Shown: positions 23,275-32,098 of the stretch, in pieces | Position numbering within the stretch: position 1 is the stretch's first letter | How the letters are laid out: the number at the start of each line of letters is the position of its first letter | Assembly (NCBI RefSeq): GCF_020217485.1 | Contig: NZ_JAEKMI010000013.1 | Coordinates: forward strand, 62,001 to 126,000 | Direction: 5' to 3' | DNA from: Mycobacterium sp. WUMAC-067 | GTDB taxonomy: Bacteria; Actinomycetota; Actinomycetes; Mycobacteriales; Mycobacteriaceae | Length of the DNA: 64,000 nt | Notes under the pieces: model-generated | What the model saw: the letters and a program-made list of their open reading frames with translations, nothing else | Databases searched by the model: none | Told to the model about the DNA's origin: nothing | Program-made: the position numbers and the translations under genes

Positions 23275-23345
23275 CTCGCCGCGAGACTGCAACTGCCGAC
23301 GACCCTACTCGAGGAATGCGTCGCCAGTTGCAGTCTCGCGGTGAG
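23275..23345. terminator. Perfect-stem palindrome between convergent Rv2203-like gene and erpA (element A)
   Basis: CGCGAGACTGCAACTG (23280-23295) pairs perfectly with 23325-23340. Five more outer pairs (one G-U) extend the stem to 21 bp around a 29-nt loop. It begins seven bases after one stop codon and ends beside the erpA stop. The core 61 bp recur at 60893-60953. A bidirectional terminator-like element is the simplest reading. Confidence 0.65.
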
Positions 23346-23346
23346 G

Positions 23347-23703
23347 TCAGTTGAACGAGTCGCCGCAGGCGCAGGACCCGCCGGCGTTGGGGTTGTCGAT
23401 GGTGAACCCCTGCTTTTCGATGGTGTCCACGAAGTCGATGGACGCGCCGTCGACGTAGGGCGCGCTCATCCGGTCCACCGTCAGGGTCACACCACCGAAC
23501 TCCGCGATCAGGTCGCCATCCAGCGACCGGTCGTCGAAGAAGAGGTTGTAGCGCAGCCCAGCGCACCCACCCGGCTGGACCGCGATGCGCAGCGCCAGGT
23601 CGTCGCGACCCTCCTGGTCCAGCAGCGACTTGGCCTTGGTGGCGGCGGCCTCAGTCAAGATCACGCCGTGGGTCTTGGCGTTCGCCTCGTTTTGCACCGT
23701 CAT
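23347..23703 (-). CDS. erpA: A-type iron-sulfur cluster insertion protein ErpA
   Basis: A 118-residue HesB/IscA-family protein, same length as Rv2204c. The three conserved cysteines are present: one in QPGGCAGLRYN and two in the C-terminal CACGDSFN. A-type carriers deliver Fe-S clusters to apo-proteins; lipoyl synthase, encoded in this window, is a typical client. ATG chosen because AGGAG lies eight bases upstream and because conserved MTVQNEANAKTHGVILT starts here. Not in a suf operon. Convergent with the upstream membrane protein gene. Confidence 0.93.
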   Translation of the reverse strand: MTVQNEANAKTHGVILTEAAATKAKSLLDQEGRDDLALRIAVQPGGCAGLRYNLFFDDRSLDGDLIAEFGGVTLTVDRMSAPYVDGASIDFVDTIEKQGFTIDNPNAGGSCACGDSFN

Positions 23704-23799
23704 TGCTTCTCCTACATGCCTCATTGTTGAGTGGGACCGATCATGCCCGGCACCGCCGACTTGCGCCGAGCGGCCCGGACTGCCGGAAAGTCCACACCA

Positions 23800-24876
23800 T
23801 CAACGGTACCTTGCAGGACCGCTATTCCCGAGTCGCGCCGCCACAACGGAGGCCAGACCCATGAGCTGATTGGCCGCGTCGGCCTGCGCCAGTCGCACCG
23901 ATCCGGCGTGTTCGGCGATGGACAACGCGGCCATGATGCCCGACGAGCGCACCGTCGCGTTGTCCAGATCGACCTGGCCGGCCAGCACCACCACCGGGAT
24001 CCCCCGCGGCCGGGCCGCGTCGGCCAGAAAGCCCACCACCTTCCCGTGCAGGGACTGCTCGTCGAAGCGGCCCTCGCCGGTGACGATCAACTCCGCCGTG
24101 TCGAGGTCGTCGGACAGCCGGGTGTGTTCGGCGATGATGGCGGCCCCGGACTCACACCGCCCGCCCAGGGCGAGCAGCCCGGCGCCGATGCCGCCGGCGG
24201 CCCCCGCGCCCGGCTCGGCGCTCACGTCGCGTCCGGCCACCGCTTCCAAGATGAGCGCCCACGCCTGCAGCCGAACTTCCAGCGCCGCGACGGTGGCCGT
24301 GTCGGCGCCCTTCTGCGGCCCGAACACCCGCGCCGCTCCCCACGGGCCCAGCAGGGGGTACTCGGTGTCGGACGCGGCGATCAGCTCCACGTTGCCCAGC
24401 TGGCGGCGCGCGGTGTCCAGGCCGCCCAGCTCGGCGATCATGCCCTGGCCGCCGTCGGTGCACGCGCTGCCGCCCAATCCGACGACGATCCGCGTCGCCC
24501 CCACCCGCAGCGCCTCGGCGATCAGTTGGCCCACGCCTTTGCTGTGGGCGGCCATGGCGGTCTCCGGGGTGGGCCGCCCGCCGATCAGCGTCAGGCCGCA
24601 GGCCTGGGCGCACTCCAGGTAGGCGGTCGCCGACCCGGGGTCGAAGACCCATTCGGCCTCCACCATGGCTTTTAGCGGCCCCGATACCCGCAGCCGGCGC
24701 ATCTCCCCCAGCCTGCTGGCCAGCACCTCGACGAAGCCCGGCCCGCCGTCGGACTGCGGCGCGACGATGAACCGGTCGCCCGGACGCGACCGGGTCCAGC
24801 CGGTCGCGATGGCGGCGGAGGCTTCCAGGGCCGACATGCTGTCGGCGTAACAGTCCGGGGCCACCAGGACTTGCAT
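23800..24876 (-). CDS. glxK: Glycerate kinase family protein (Rv2205c-like)
   Basis: A 358-residue member of the GlxK/GarK glycerate kinase family. It opens with [20 protein letters not shown] (usually VAPDSFKGSLSA) and has [16 protein letters not shown] and [14 protein letters not shown], all family signatures. It would phosphorylate D-glycerate. The ATG at 24874-24876 gives the length remembered for the M. tuberculosis gene, but no Shine-Dalgarno precedes it. An in-frame ATG at 24946-24948 would add 24 residues and overlaps the stop of a five-codon upstream frame. Gene symbol by family; in vivo substrate unverified. Confidence 0.85.
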   Translation of the reverse strand: MQVLVAPDCYADSMSALEASAAIATGWTRSRPGDRFIVAPQSDGGPGFVEVLASRLGEMRRLRVSGPLKAMVEAEWVFDPGSATAYLECAQACGLTLIGGRPTPETAMAAHSKGVGQLIAEALRVGATRIVVGLGGSACTDGGQGMIAELGGLDTARRQLGNVELIAASDTEYPLLGPWGAARVFGPQKGADTATVAALEVRLQAWALILEAVAGRDVSAEPGAGAAGGIGAGLLALGGRCESGAAIIAEHTRLSDDLDTAELIVTGEGRFDEQSLHGKVVGFLADAARPRGIPVVVLAGQVDLDNATVRSSGIMAALSIAEHAGSVRLAQADAANQLMGLASVVAARLGNSGPARYR

Positions 24877-24947
24877 CGCGGGTAGCTGAAGACGGCCGGG
24901 GGCCAGGCCGGGGGCAGCATCATCCGAGGCCATCGACCCGTCGTCCA

Positions 24948-24965
24948 TCAAAGGCAGCCGTTCAT
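24948..24965 (-). other. Possible five-codon leader peptide upstream of glycerate kinase gene
   Basis: ATG AAC GGC TGC CTT TGA on the minus strand (peptide MNGCL). The TGA shares its A with an ATG of the glycerate kinase frame (TGATG at 24946-24950). A TAGTCT hexamer (24974-24979) lies eight bases before the ATG, as in leaderless promoters. The peptide contains one cysteine. Expression is unproved. Confidence 0.25.
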
Positions 24966-25054
24966 CACGTGTAAGACTAGGGCCAAGTGAGGCACTAACG
25001 CAGGTCTAATAGCAAGGCATTCCAGGCGAATTCCGGCGCGCGGCGTCCGCGAAG

Positions 25055-25060
25055 TAACCT
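25055..25060 (+). promoter_or_regulatory. Candidate leaderless -10 for the DUF3043 gene
   Basis: TAACCT, seven bases before the GTG at 25068; no Shine-Dalgarno is present. Confidence 0.4.
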
Positions 25061-25067
25061 GGCCCCT

Positions 25068-25751
25068 GTGAAGCTTTTGGGCCGCAAGAAGGGCCAGGAC
25101 ACCGACCTCGACGACAGCGTCGCCGCGTTGGCCGCCTCCGACGTTGCTGGCGCCGCGGATGACACACCCCGCCGGACCGGGCCCAAGGGGCGCCCCACGC
25201 CCAAACGCAACGAGGCCCGGCGCAACGCGAAGAAGGGCCCCGTCGCGCCCGCACCCATGACCTCAGCGGAGGCGCGGGCCCGGCGCAAATCGCTGGCCGG
25301 TCCCAAGCTCAGCCGCGAGGAGCGCCGCGCCGACAAGACCGCGAACCGCGCGCGCATGTCGGAGCGCCGCAATCGCATGATGGCCGGCGAAGAGGGCTAC
25401 CTGCTGCCGCGCGACCAGGGCCCGATCCGGCGCTACGTGCGTGATGTGGTGGATTCCCGGCGCAACCTGTTGGGCCTGTTCATGCCGTCGACCCTGTTCT
25501 TGATGTTCGCCATGTTCGGCGTCCCCCAGCTGCAGCTCTGGGTGTCTCCGGCGATGCTGGCGCTGATGGCGGTGATGAGCGTCGACGGCCTGATCCTGGG
25601 CCGCAAAGTCAGCAAGCTGGTCGACACGAAGTTCCCCAACAACACCGAAAGCCGTTGGAAGCTGGGCCTTTACGCCGCCGGCCGCGCCTCCCAGATGCGC
25701 CGGCTGCGGGCGCCGCGGCCGCAAGTCAAGCATGGCGCCAGTGTCGACTGA
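25068..25751 (+). CDS. DUF3043 membrane protein (Rv2206-like)
   Basis: A 227-residue protein. The first 120 residues are highly charged and Arg/Lys/Ala-rich (KKGQDTDLDDSVAALA, RRNAKKGPVAPAPMTSAEAR, RADKTANRARMSERRNRMM). After RRYVRDVVDSRRNLLGLFMP come two helices (STLFLMFAMFGVPQLQLWV and PAMLALMAVMSVDGLILG), typical of actinobacterial DUF3043 proteins. The C-terminus is basic. Function unknown; the basic cytoplasmic arm could bind nucleic acid or anionic lipid. GTG start with no Shine-Dalgarno; it precedes the cobalamin genes by 27 bp. Confidence 0.85.
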   Translation: MKLLGRKKGQDTDLDDSVAALAASDVAGAADDTPRRTGPKGRPTPKRNEARRNAKKGPVAPAPMTSAEARARRKSLAGPKLSREERRADKTANRARMSERRNRMMAGEEGYLLPRDQGPIRRYVRDVVDSRRNLLGLFMPSTLFLMFAMFGVPQLQLWVSPAMLALMAVMSVDGLILGRKVSKLVDTKFPNNTESRWKLGLYAAGRASQMRRLRAPRPQVKHGASVD

Positions 25752-25778
25752 CCCTCGCCTGAAGGCCGGCTGACGCCG

Positions 25779-26315
25779 GTGCGCACCCTGGTGCTCGGCG
25801 GGATCAGGTCGGGCAAATCACGGTGGGCGGAGGAGGCCATCGCCGCGGGATTGCCGCCCGGCCGGCCGGTTCATTACCTGGCCCCGGGGCCCGCCGGTGA
25901 CGACGACACGGCCTGGGCACAGCGGATCGCCCGGCACCGCGCCCGCCGCCCCGCGCATTGGTCGACGATCGAAACCCAGGACATCGCAACGCAATTGCGC
26001 GAATGCCCGCACACGCCCACCCTGGTCGACGACCTCGGCACCTGGCTGACCGCCGCGATGGACCGCGACAACGCATGGGAGGGCGGCTCGGTGGCGGCGT
26101 CGGTGGATGACGTGCTGTGCGCGGTCGGCGCCTTCGCCTCGACCCTGGTGCTGGTCAGCCCCGAAGTCGGGCTGACCGTCGTGCCGGCCACCGCGTCCGG
26201 GCGCCGATTCGCCGACGAGCTCGGCAGCCTCAACCAGTGCCTGGCCCGGGTGTGCGATCGGGTGGTGCTGGTGGTGGCCGGGCAGCCGGTGCCGATCAAG
26301 CCGTCGGGGGCCTGA
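25779..26315 (+). CDS. cobU: Adenosylcobinamide kinase / guanylyltransferase CobU
   Basis: A 178-residue P-loop enzyme. [13 protein letters not shown] at residues 8-20 is the CobU Walker A; the His-containing segment [13 protein letters not shown] and the VDDLGTWL box are also typical. It phosphorylates adenosylcobinamide and then attaches GMP during nucleotide-loop assembly of cobalamin. Its TGA shares a base with the cobT ATG (TGATG). In M. tuberculosis, cobU is elsewhere (Rv0254c, from memory), so having it here completes a cobU-cobT-cobS unit. No cobalamin riboswitch was recognised upstream. Confidence 0.9.
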   Translation: MRTLVLGGIRSGKSRWAEEAIAAGLPPGRPVHYLAPGPAGDDDTAWAQRIARHRARRPAHWSTIETQDIATQLRECPHTPTLVDDLGTWLTAAMDRDNAWEGGSVAASVDDVLCAVGAFASTLVLVSPEVGLTVVPATASGRRFADELGSLNQCLARVCDRVVLVVAGQPVPIKPSGA

Positions 26316-27376
26316 TGGAATTCGCCCCCGTGTCGCCGCCCGACGCGGGCGTCGCCGCCGCCGCCCGCGCCCGCCAGGACACCCTCACCAAGCCCCGCGG
26401 CGCGCTGGGCCGCCTCGAGGACCTGTCGGTGTGGATCGCGTCGTGCCAGGGGCAATGCCCGCCAAGGCAATTCGAGCGCGCCCGGGTGGTGGTGTTCGCC
26501 GGTGACCACGGTGTCGCCCGGTCGGGGGTGTCGGCGTACCCGCCGGAGGTGACCGCCCAGATGGTCGCCAACATCGATGCCGGCGGGGCCGCGATCAATG
26601 CGCTGACCGGCATCGCCGGGGCCAGCGTGCGTGTCGCGGATCTGGCGGTCGACGCCGACCCGCTGAGCCCGCAAATCGGCGCCCACAAGGTGCGCCGCGG
26701 CAGCGGCGACATCACCGTGCAGGACGCGTTGAGCGACGACGAGACCGCGCGGGCGCTCGCGGCCGGCGCGGCCATCGCCGACGAGGAGGTCGACGCGGGA
26801 GCGGACCTGCTGATCGCCGGCGACATGGGCATCGGAAACACCACGGCCGCAACGGTTTTGGTGGCCGCGTTGACCAACGCCGAGCCCGTCGTGGTGGTGG
26901 GCTTCGGCACGGGGATCGACGACGCGGGGTGGGGACGCAAGACCGCCGCGGTGCGTGACGCCCTGTTCCGCGCGCGCCAGGTGCTGCCGGATCCGGTCGC
27001 GCTGCTGCGCTGCGCGGGCGGCGCGGATCTGGCCGCGATGGCGGGCTTCTGCGCACAGGCCGCCGTCCGGCGCACGCCGCTGCTGCTCGACGGCATGGCG
27101 GTGACGGCGGCGGCGCTGGTGGCCGAGCACCTGGCTCCCGGCGCTCGCATGTGGTGGCAGGCCGGTCACCGGTCCACCGAGCCGGGTCACGCGTTGGCGC
27201 TGACGGCACTGGATTTGGACCCGATCCTCGACCTGCGCATGCGGCTGGGCGAGGGAACCGGCGCCGCGCTGGCGCTGCCGGTCCTGCGTGCCGCGGTGGC
27301 CGCCCTGTCATCGATGGCGACGTTCACCGAGGCCGGCGTGTCCAACCGCCCCGAGCCGCCCCCTCCCCCGCCGTGA
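26315..27376 (+). CDS. cobT: Nicotinate-nucleotide--dimethylbenzimidazole phosphoribosyltransferase CobT
   Basis: A 353-residue enzyme that makes alpha-ribazole phosphate from dimethylbenzimidazole and nicotinate mononucleotide for the lower ligand of cobalamin. Family features: [52 protein letters not shown], and [12 protein letters not shown] near the C-terminus. ATG overlaps the end of cobU by one base; the end overlaps the cobS GTG by four (GTGA). Such tight packing indicates one translationally coupled unit. Confidence 0.94.
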   Translation: MEFAPVSPPDAGVAAAARARQDTLTKPRGALGRLEDLSVWIASCQGQCPPRQFERARVVVFAGDHGVARSGVSAYPPEVTAQMVANIDAGGAAINALTGIAGASVRVADLAVDADPLSPQIGAHKVRRGSGDITVQDALSDDETARALAAGAAIADEEVDAGADLLIAGDMGIGNTTAATVLVAALTNAEPVVVVGFGTGIDDAGWGRKTAAVRDALFRARQVLPDPVALLRCAGGADLAAMAGFCAQAAVRRTPLLLDGMAVTAAALVAEHLAPGARMWWQAGHRSTEPGHALALTALDLDPILDLRMRLGEGTGAALALPVLRAAVAALSSMATFTEAGVSNRPEPPPPPP

Positions 27377-28134
27377 TCCGTTCGCTGGCAACGGCTTTCG
27401 CGTTCGGGACGGTGCTGCCCGTCCCCGGTGCCCGGGCCGCGCCGATGGGCCGCGGCGCCATGACGGCGCTGCCGGTGGTGGGCGCGGCCCTGGGGGCGCT
27501 GGCCGCCGCCGTCACCTGGGGTGGGGAGCTGGCCTTCGGGCGGTCCAGCCCGCTGCCCGGACTGCTCGCGGTCGCGGCACTGCTGCTGCTCACCCGCGGC
27601 CTGCACATCGACGGCGTCGCCGACACCGCCGACGGCCTGGGCTGCTACGGGCCGCCGCAGCGCGCGCTGGCCGTGATGCGCGAGGGATCGACCGGGCCGT
27701 TCGGGGTGGCCGCCGTCGTCGTGGTGGTGCTGCTGCAGGGGCTGGCGTTCTCGGCGCTGGGAGCGCGCGACGCGGTGCACGGCGCCGTCGCGATTGTCGT
27801 GGCGGTGGCCGCCGGGCGGGTCGCCGCAGTGCTGGCCGGTCACCGCTCGATGCCGGCGGCCGAGGGCAGCGCGCTGGGCGCCGCGGTCGCCGGGAGTCAG
27901 CCGACGGTGGTGGTGACGGCCTGGGTCGCGGTGCTGCTTGCGATTTCGCTGGCGGCCGGGCCGCGGCCGTGGCAGGGGCCGGTCGCCGTGCTGCTGGGCC
28001 TGGGCTGCGGCGCGGTGCTGGTGCGGCACTGCGCGCGCCGCTTCGGCGGCATCACCGGCGACGTGCTGGGCGCCGCGATCGAGTTGACGACGACGGTGTG
28101 CGCGGTGGCGCTGGCGGGCCTGGTCCGGTTGTAG
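27373..28134 (+). CDS. cobS: Adenosylcobinamide-GDP ribazoletransferase CobS
   Basis: A 253-residue membrane enzyme joining adenosylcobinamide-GDP to alpha-ribazole, the last step of cobalamin synthesis. Several helices are rich in Ala/Val/Leu. The conserved [16 protein letters not shown], with acidic metal-binding residues, lies near residue 80, followed by [28 protein letters not shown] lies near the C-terminus. GTG start overlaps the cobT stop. Convergent with ilvE; a tandem hairpin element lies between them. Confidence 0.94.
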   Translation: MIRSLATAFAFGTVLPVPGARAAPMGRGAMTALPVVGAALGALAAAVTWGGELAFGRSSPLPGLLAVAALLLLTRGLHIDGVADTADGLGCYGPPQRALAVMREGSTGPFGVAAVVVVVLLQGLAFSALGARDAVHGAVAIVVAVAAGRVAAVLAGHRSMPAAEGSALGAAVAGSQPTVVVTAWVAVLLAISLAAGPRPWQGPVAVLLGLGCGAVLVRHCARRFGGITGDVLGAAIELTTTVCAVALAGLVRL

Positions 28135-28141
28135 CGCGCCG

Positions 28142-28193
28142 CGAACGTGACTGTGCGGTCACGTTCGGCGCCGACCGTGACTGTGCAGTCACG
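28142..28193. terminator. Tandem hairpins between convergent cobS and ilvE
   Basis: Hairpin 1 pairs CGAACGTGAC (28142-28151) with 28158-28167. Hairpin 2 pairs CGTGACTG (28176-28183) with 28186-28193. The two units are near-copies 30 bp apart (28143-28170 and 28173-28200, 23 of 28 bases identical). They fill the 75-bp gap and are likely bidirectional terminators. Confidence 0.6.
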
Positions 28194-28209
28194 TTGGCGG
28201 CAGGGCCGC

Positions 28210-29316
28210 CTACCCGAGCCGGGCCATCCAGCCGTGGGTGTCGGCGAAGGTGCCCCGCTGAATCCCGGTCAGCGTGTCGCGCAACGCCATCGTCACCTCA
28301 CCGGGCTGGCCGTCGGCGATGGTGAACTCGGCGTCGCCGTACTTCACGTGCGCGACGGGTGTGATGACCGCGGCGGTGCCGCAGGCGAACACCTCGGTGA
28401 TCTCGCCGGCGCCCGCCTTCTTCTGCCACTCGTCGATATCGATCTTGCGTTCCTCGACGGAGAATCCGGCGTCAATGGCCAACTGCAGCAACGAGTTCCG
28501 CGTGATCCCGGGCAGCAGCGAGCCGGACAGCTCCGGGGTGACCAGCCGCGCCGACCCGCCGCTGCCGAACACGAAGAAGATGTTCATCCCGCCCATCTCT
28601 TCGACGAAGCGCCGCTCGACGGCGTCCAGCCACACCACCTGGTCGCAGTCGTTGGCCGCGGCCTCGGCCTGGGCGGACAGCGAGGCGGCGTAGTTACCGC
28701 CGAACTTGGCCGCGCCGGTGCCGCCGGGGCTGGCCCGCACGTACTCGGTCGACACCCAGACCGTGACGGGGCTGATGCCGCCCTTGAAGTAGGCACCCGC
28801 CGGCGAGGCGATCAGCAGGTAGCGGTATTGCCGGGACGGCCGCACACCCAGCCCGGGCTCGGTGGCGATGACGAACGGCCGCAGATACAGCGCCTCTTCC
28901 CCGCCGGCGGCCGGGACCCAGGCGTTGTCGACGGCGATGAGCTGGCGCAGCGATTCCATGAACAGCTCTTGGGGCAGTTCGGGAATCGCCAGCCGCCGCG
29001 CCGACGACTGCAGGCGGGCGGCGTTGGCCTCGGCGCGAAACGAGACGATCGAGCCGTCCGCCCAGCGATACGCCTTGAGGCCCTCGAATATTTCCTGCGC
29101 GTAGTGCAGCACGATCGACGACGGGTCCAACTCGATCGGGCCGTAGGGGACGACACGCGCGTCGTGCCAGCCCCGGCCGTCGTCGTACTCGATCGACACC
29201 ATGTGGTCGGTGAAGTATTTGCCGAAACCCGGCTCGGCCAGGATGGTTTCGCGTTCGGTGTCGGTCGCCGGACGTGTCGAGCGCGAAACCGTGAACTCGA
29301 GGGAGCCACTGGTCAT
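28210..29316 (-). CDS. ilvE: Branched-chain amino acid aminotransferase IlvE
   Basis: A 368-residue fold-type IV PLP aminotransferase, same length as Rv2210c. It performs the last step of leucine, isoleucine and valine synthesis. The catalytic lysine is in [12 protein letters not shown]; the cofactor phosphate loop regions ([14 protein letters not shown]) and [19 protein letters not shown] are typical. ATG ([13 protein letters not shown]) lies six bases after a TACAAT hexamer with no Shine-Dalgarno, so a leaderless transcript is probable. Convergent with cobS. Confidence 0.95.
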   Translation of the reverse strand: MTSGSLEFTVSRSTRPATDTERETILAEPGFGKYFTDHMVSIEYDDGRGWHDARVVPYGPIELDPSSIVLHYAQEIFEGLKAYRWADGSIVSFRAEANAARLQSSARRLAIPELPQELFMESLRQLIAVDNAWVPAAGGEEALYLRPFVIATEPGLGVRPSRQYRYLLIASPAGAYFKGGISPVTVWVSTEYVRASPGGTGAAKFGGNYAASLSAQAEAAANDCDQVVWLDAVERRFVEEMGGMNIFFVFGSGGSARLVTPELSGSLLPGITRNSLLQLAIDAGFSVEERKIDIDEWQKKAGAGEITEVFACGTAAVITPVAHVKYGDAEFTIADGQPGEVTMALRDTLTGIQRGTFADTHGWMARLG

Positions 29317-29322
29317 CCGCTG

Positions 29323-29328
29323 ATTGTA
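29323..29328 (-). promoter_or_regulatory. Candidate leaderless -10 for ilvE
   Basis: TACAAT on the minus strand within GATATACAAT, six bases before the ilvE ATG. It is a close match to the housekeeping -10 consensus. Confidence 0.5.
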
Positions 29329-29371
29329 TATCCGCCTGCCGAATCGGATTTCGCCCGCGCAGGCGGCGCGG

Positions 29372-30475
29372 CTAGCGGGTTTTCACCGCGACGAACGGCG
29401 GGCGCACCACCTCGCAGGCGGCGGGACGGCCGCGGACGTCGACGGTGATCTCCTGGCCGTCCTCGACCCCGGCGTCGGTGTCGATGAGCGCGAGCGCGAT
29501 GCCGGCCTGCAGCGACGGGGAGAAGGTGCCCGAGGTGGTCACCCCGACGGGGGTGTCGCCGGCCAGCACCGTCTGCCCGGCGCGCAGCACGCCACGGCCG
29601 ACCATCCGCAGCCCGCGCAGCAGCCGCCGCGGCCCGGCCTCCTTCTCGGCCCGCAGGGCGTCGCGGCCGAAGAACGCGTCCTTCTTCCAGCCGATCGCCC
29701 AGCCGCAGCGGGCCTGCAGCGGGGAAATGTCCAGCGACAGTTCGTGCCCGTGCAACGGGTAGCCCATCTCGGTGCGCAGCGTGTCGCGGGCGCCCAGGCC
29801 GGCCGGCTCGCCGCCGGCGGCGCGGACCGCGGCGGCCAGGGCGTCGAACACCACCCCGGCGGACTCCCACGGCGGCAGCAGCTCGTAGCCGTGCTCGCCG
29901 GTGTAGCCGGTGCGGCAGACCCGCACCGGCACGCCTGAAAACTCGGTGTCGGCGTAGGCCATGTAATCCATGTCGGTGGGCAGGCCCAGCTCGCCGAGCA
30001 CGTCGGCCGATCGCGGCCCCTGCACCGCCAGCACCGCATAGGAGCGATGCAGGTTGGTGATGGTCAGTTCGGGTGGCGCGGCCGCCTGCAGCGCCTCGAC
30101 CACGGCGGCGGTGTTGGCGGCGTTGGGCACCAGAAAGATCTCGTCGTCGTCGACGTAGTAGGCAATCAAATCGTCGACGACTCCGCCGGATTCGGTGCAG
30201 CACAGGGTGTATTGAGCCTTGCCGGGCCCGATCCGGTTGACGTCGTTGGTGAGCGCGGCGTTGACGAACCGCGCGGCGCCCGGCCCGCGCACCGACGCCT
30301 TGCCCAGGTGGCTGACGTCGAAGAGGCCGACCGCGTTGCGCGTCGCGTTGTGCTCGCTGACCGTGCCCGCATACGACACCGGCATCAGCCAGCCGCTGAA
30401 TTCGGCGAAGCTGGCACCCAGGTCGCGGTGACGGTCTTCTAACGGTCCGTGCAGAAGGTCGGCTTCGTTGCTCAC
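29372..30475 (-). CDS. gcvT: Glycine cleavage system aminomethyltransferase GcvT
   Basis: A 367-residue T-protein. It takes the aminomethyl group from lipoylated H-protein, releases ammonia and forms methylene-tetrahydrofolate. Features: [36 protein letters not shown] (with the conserved Asp), [13 protein letters not shown], and the C-terminal barrel starting [17 protein letters not shown]. The other gcv genes are not in the window. GTG start ([11 protein letters not shown]) is preceded by GGGTGAAGAG. It is divergent from pepA across a 50-bp gap almost filled by a palindrome that includes this ribosome site. Confidence 0.93.
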   Translation of the reverse strand: MSNEADLLHGPLEDRHRDLGASFAEFSGWLMPVSYAGTVSEHNATRNAVGLFDVSHLGKASVRGPGAARFVNAALTNDVNRIGPGKAQYTLCCTESGGVVDDLIAYYVDDDEIFLVPNAANTAAVVEALQAAAPPELTITNLHRSYAVLAVQGPRSADVLGELGLPTDMDYMAYADTEFSGVPVRVCRTGYTGEHGYELLPPWESAGVVFDALAAAVRAAGGEPAGLGARDTLRTEMGYPLHGHELSLDISPLQARCGWAIGWKKDAFFGRDALRAEKEAGPRRLLRGLRMVGRGVLRAGQTVLAGDTPVGVTTSGTFSPSLQAGIALALIDTDAGVEDGQEITVDVRGRPAACEVVRPPFVAVKTR

Positions 30476-30481
30476 GACTCT

Positions 30482-30520
30482 TCACCCTAAGGGGCCGCGA
30501 CGGGCGGCCCGTTAGGGTGA
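30482..30520. promoter_or_regulatory. 39-bp imperfect palindrome covering both ribosome sites of gcvT and pepA
   Basis: TCACCCTAA (30482-30490) pairs with TTAGGGTGA (30512-30520), then one G-G mismatch, then GGGCCGC (30492-30498) pairs with GCGGCCC (30504-30510), leaving a five-base loop. Outer arms include the purine-rich ribosome sites of both divergent genes. It could be an operator or a translation-controlling hairpin. Confidence 0.5.
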
Positions 30521-30525
30521 TGCGG

Positions 30526-32085
30526 ATGAGCACAGAACCCGGTTACGCCTCCCCCGTTGTCACTGTCGCCTCCTCGCTGCCCCGGCGCGCCGCCGCGTCG
30601 ACCGTGCTGATCGTGCCCGTCGTCTCGACCGGCGACGATGACAAGCCGGGCGCGGCCGTAACCGAGGCCGGGCCGTTCCTGTCCTCGGATGCGGTCGCCG
30701 AGATCGAGTCCGGGCTGCGCGCGCTGGAGGCCACCGGTGGCGCCGACCAGGTGCACCGGCTGGTGGTGGGATCGCTGCCGGTGTCCAGCGTGCTGACGAT
30801 CGGTCTGGGCAAGCCGCGGCCCGAGTGGCCGGCCGACACGATCCGCCGCGCCGCCGGTGTGGCCGCGCGGTCACTCGGCACCACCGCGGCCGTCATCACC
30901 ACGTTGGGCGAGCTGCCCGGCGAGGGCGTCGCCTCGGCCGCCGTCGAGGGCCTGATCCTGGGCAGCTACCGGTTCACCGACTTCCGCAGCCCCAAGACCG
31001 CTCCCAAAGACAAAGGGCTGGGCAAGATCACGGTGCTCGCCTCGGAAACTAAAGGGGCCAAGGACGCCAAGAGGGACGCCGCGCACGGTGCCGCGGTCGC
31101 GACCGCGGTCGCCACCGCCCGCGACTTCGTCAACACCCCGCCGAGTCACCTGTTTCCTGACGAATTCGCCAAGCGCGCAAGGGCTTTGGGGGAATCGGCC
31201 GGCCTCGAGGTCGAGGTGCTCGACGACAAGGCGCTACGCAACGGCGGCTACGGCGGGATCATCGGCGTCGGCCAGGGTTCGTCTCGGCCGCCGCGGCTGG
31301 TGCGGCTGACCCACCGAGGTTCGAAGCTGGCCAAGAGATCCAAGCAGGCGAAGCGAGTCGCCCTGGTGGGCAAGGGCGTGACGTTCGACACGGGCGGCAT
31401 CTCGATCAAGCCGGCGGCCGGGATGCACCACATGACCTCGGATATGGGCGGGGCCGCCGCGGTCATCGCGACCGTCACGCTGGCCGCGCAGCTGCAGCTG
31501 CCCATCGACGTGATCGCGACCGTCCCGATGGCCGAGAACATGCCGTCGGCGACGGCGCAGCGCCCGGGTGACGTGCTGACGCAGTACGGCGGCATCACCG
31601 TCGAGGTGCAGAACACCGACGCCGAGGGCCGGCTGATCTTGGCCGACGCCATCGTGCGCGCATGCGAGGACAACCCGGACTACCTGATCGAGACGTCGAC
31701 GCTGACCGGCGCGCAGACGGTGGCGCTGGGCAGCCGGATCCCGGGCGTGATGGGCAGCGACGAGTTCCGCGACCGGGTCGCCGCGATCTCGCAGCGCGTG
31801 GGCGAAAACGGTTGGCCGATGCCGCTGCCCGACGAACTCAAGGAAGACCTGAAGTCCACGGTCGCCGACCTGTCGAACATCAGCGGGCAACGCTTCGCCG
31901 GCATGCTGGTCGCCGGGGTGTTCCTGCGCGAGTTCGTCGCCGACGGTGTGGGCTGGGCGCACATCGACGTGGCCGGCCCGGCCTACAACACCGGCGGCCC
32001 GTGGGGGTATTCGCCCAAGGGCGCCACCGGCGTGCCGGTCCGCACCATGTTCGCGGTGCTCGAAGACATCTGCGAAAACGGCTAG
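30526..32085 (+). CDS. pepA: Leucyl aminopeptidase (M17 family)
   Basis: A 519-residue cytosolic M17 aminopeptidase (Rv2213-type, called pepB in M. tuberculosis). Dinuclear metal and active-site motifs are clear: [17 protein letters not shown] and the signature [13 protein letters not shown], with [16 protein letters not shown] between them. It removes N-terminal residues in peptide turnover. ATG ([10 protein letters not shown]) has AGGGTGA upstream; an in-frame ATG at 30517 is less well placed. In M. tuberculosis an adenylyl cyclase gene (Rv2212) separates gcvT and this gene; here it is absent. Confidence 0.94.
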   Translation: MSTEPGYASPVVTVASSLPRRAAASTVLIVPVVSTGDDDKPGAAVTEAGPFLSSDAVAEIESGLRALEATGGADQVHRLVVGSLPVSSVLTIGLGKPRPEWPADTIRRAAGVAARSLGTTAAVITTLGELPGEGVASAAVEGLILGSYRFTDFRSPKTAPKDKGLGKITVLASETKGAKDAKRDAAHGAAVATAVATARDFVNTPPSHLFPDEFAKRARALGESAGLEVEVLDDKALRNGGYGGIIGVGQGSSRPPRLVRLTHRGSKLAKRSKQAKRVALVGKGVTFDTGGISIKPAAGMHHMTSDMGGAAAVIATVTLAAQLQLPIDVIATVPMAENMPSATAQRPGDVLTQYGGITVEVQNTDAEGRLILADAIVRACEDNPDYLIETSTLTGAQTVALGSRIPGVMGSDEFRDRVAAISQRVGENGWPMPLPDELKEDLKSTVADLSNISGQRFAGMLVAGVFLREFVADGVGWAHIDVAGPAYNTGGPWGYSPKGATGVPVRTMFAVLEDICENG

Positions 32086-32098
32086 CGAACGGCTGAGG

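Noticed and set aside
25752..25778. Cobalamin riboswitch before cobU
   Set aside because: Only 27 bp separate the genes and no B12-box-like sequence is visible upstream.
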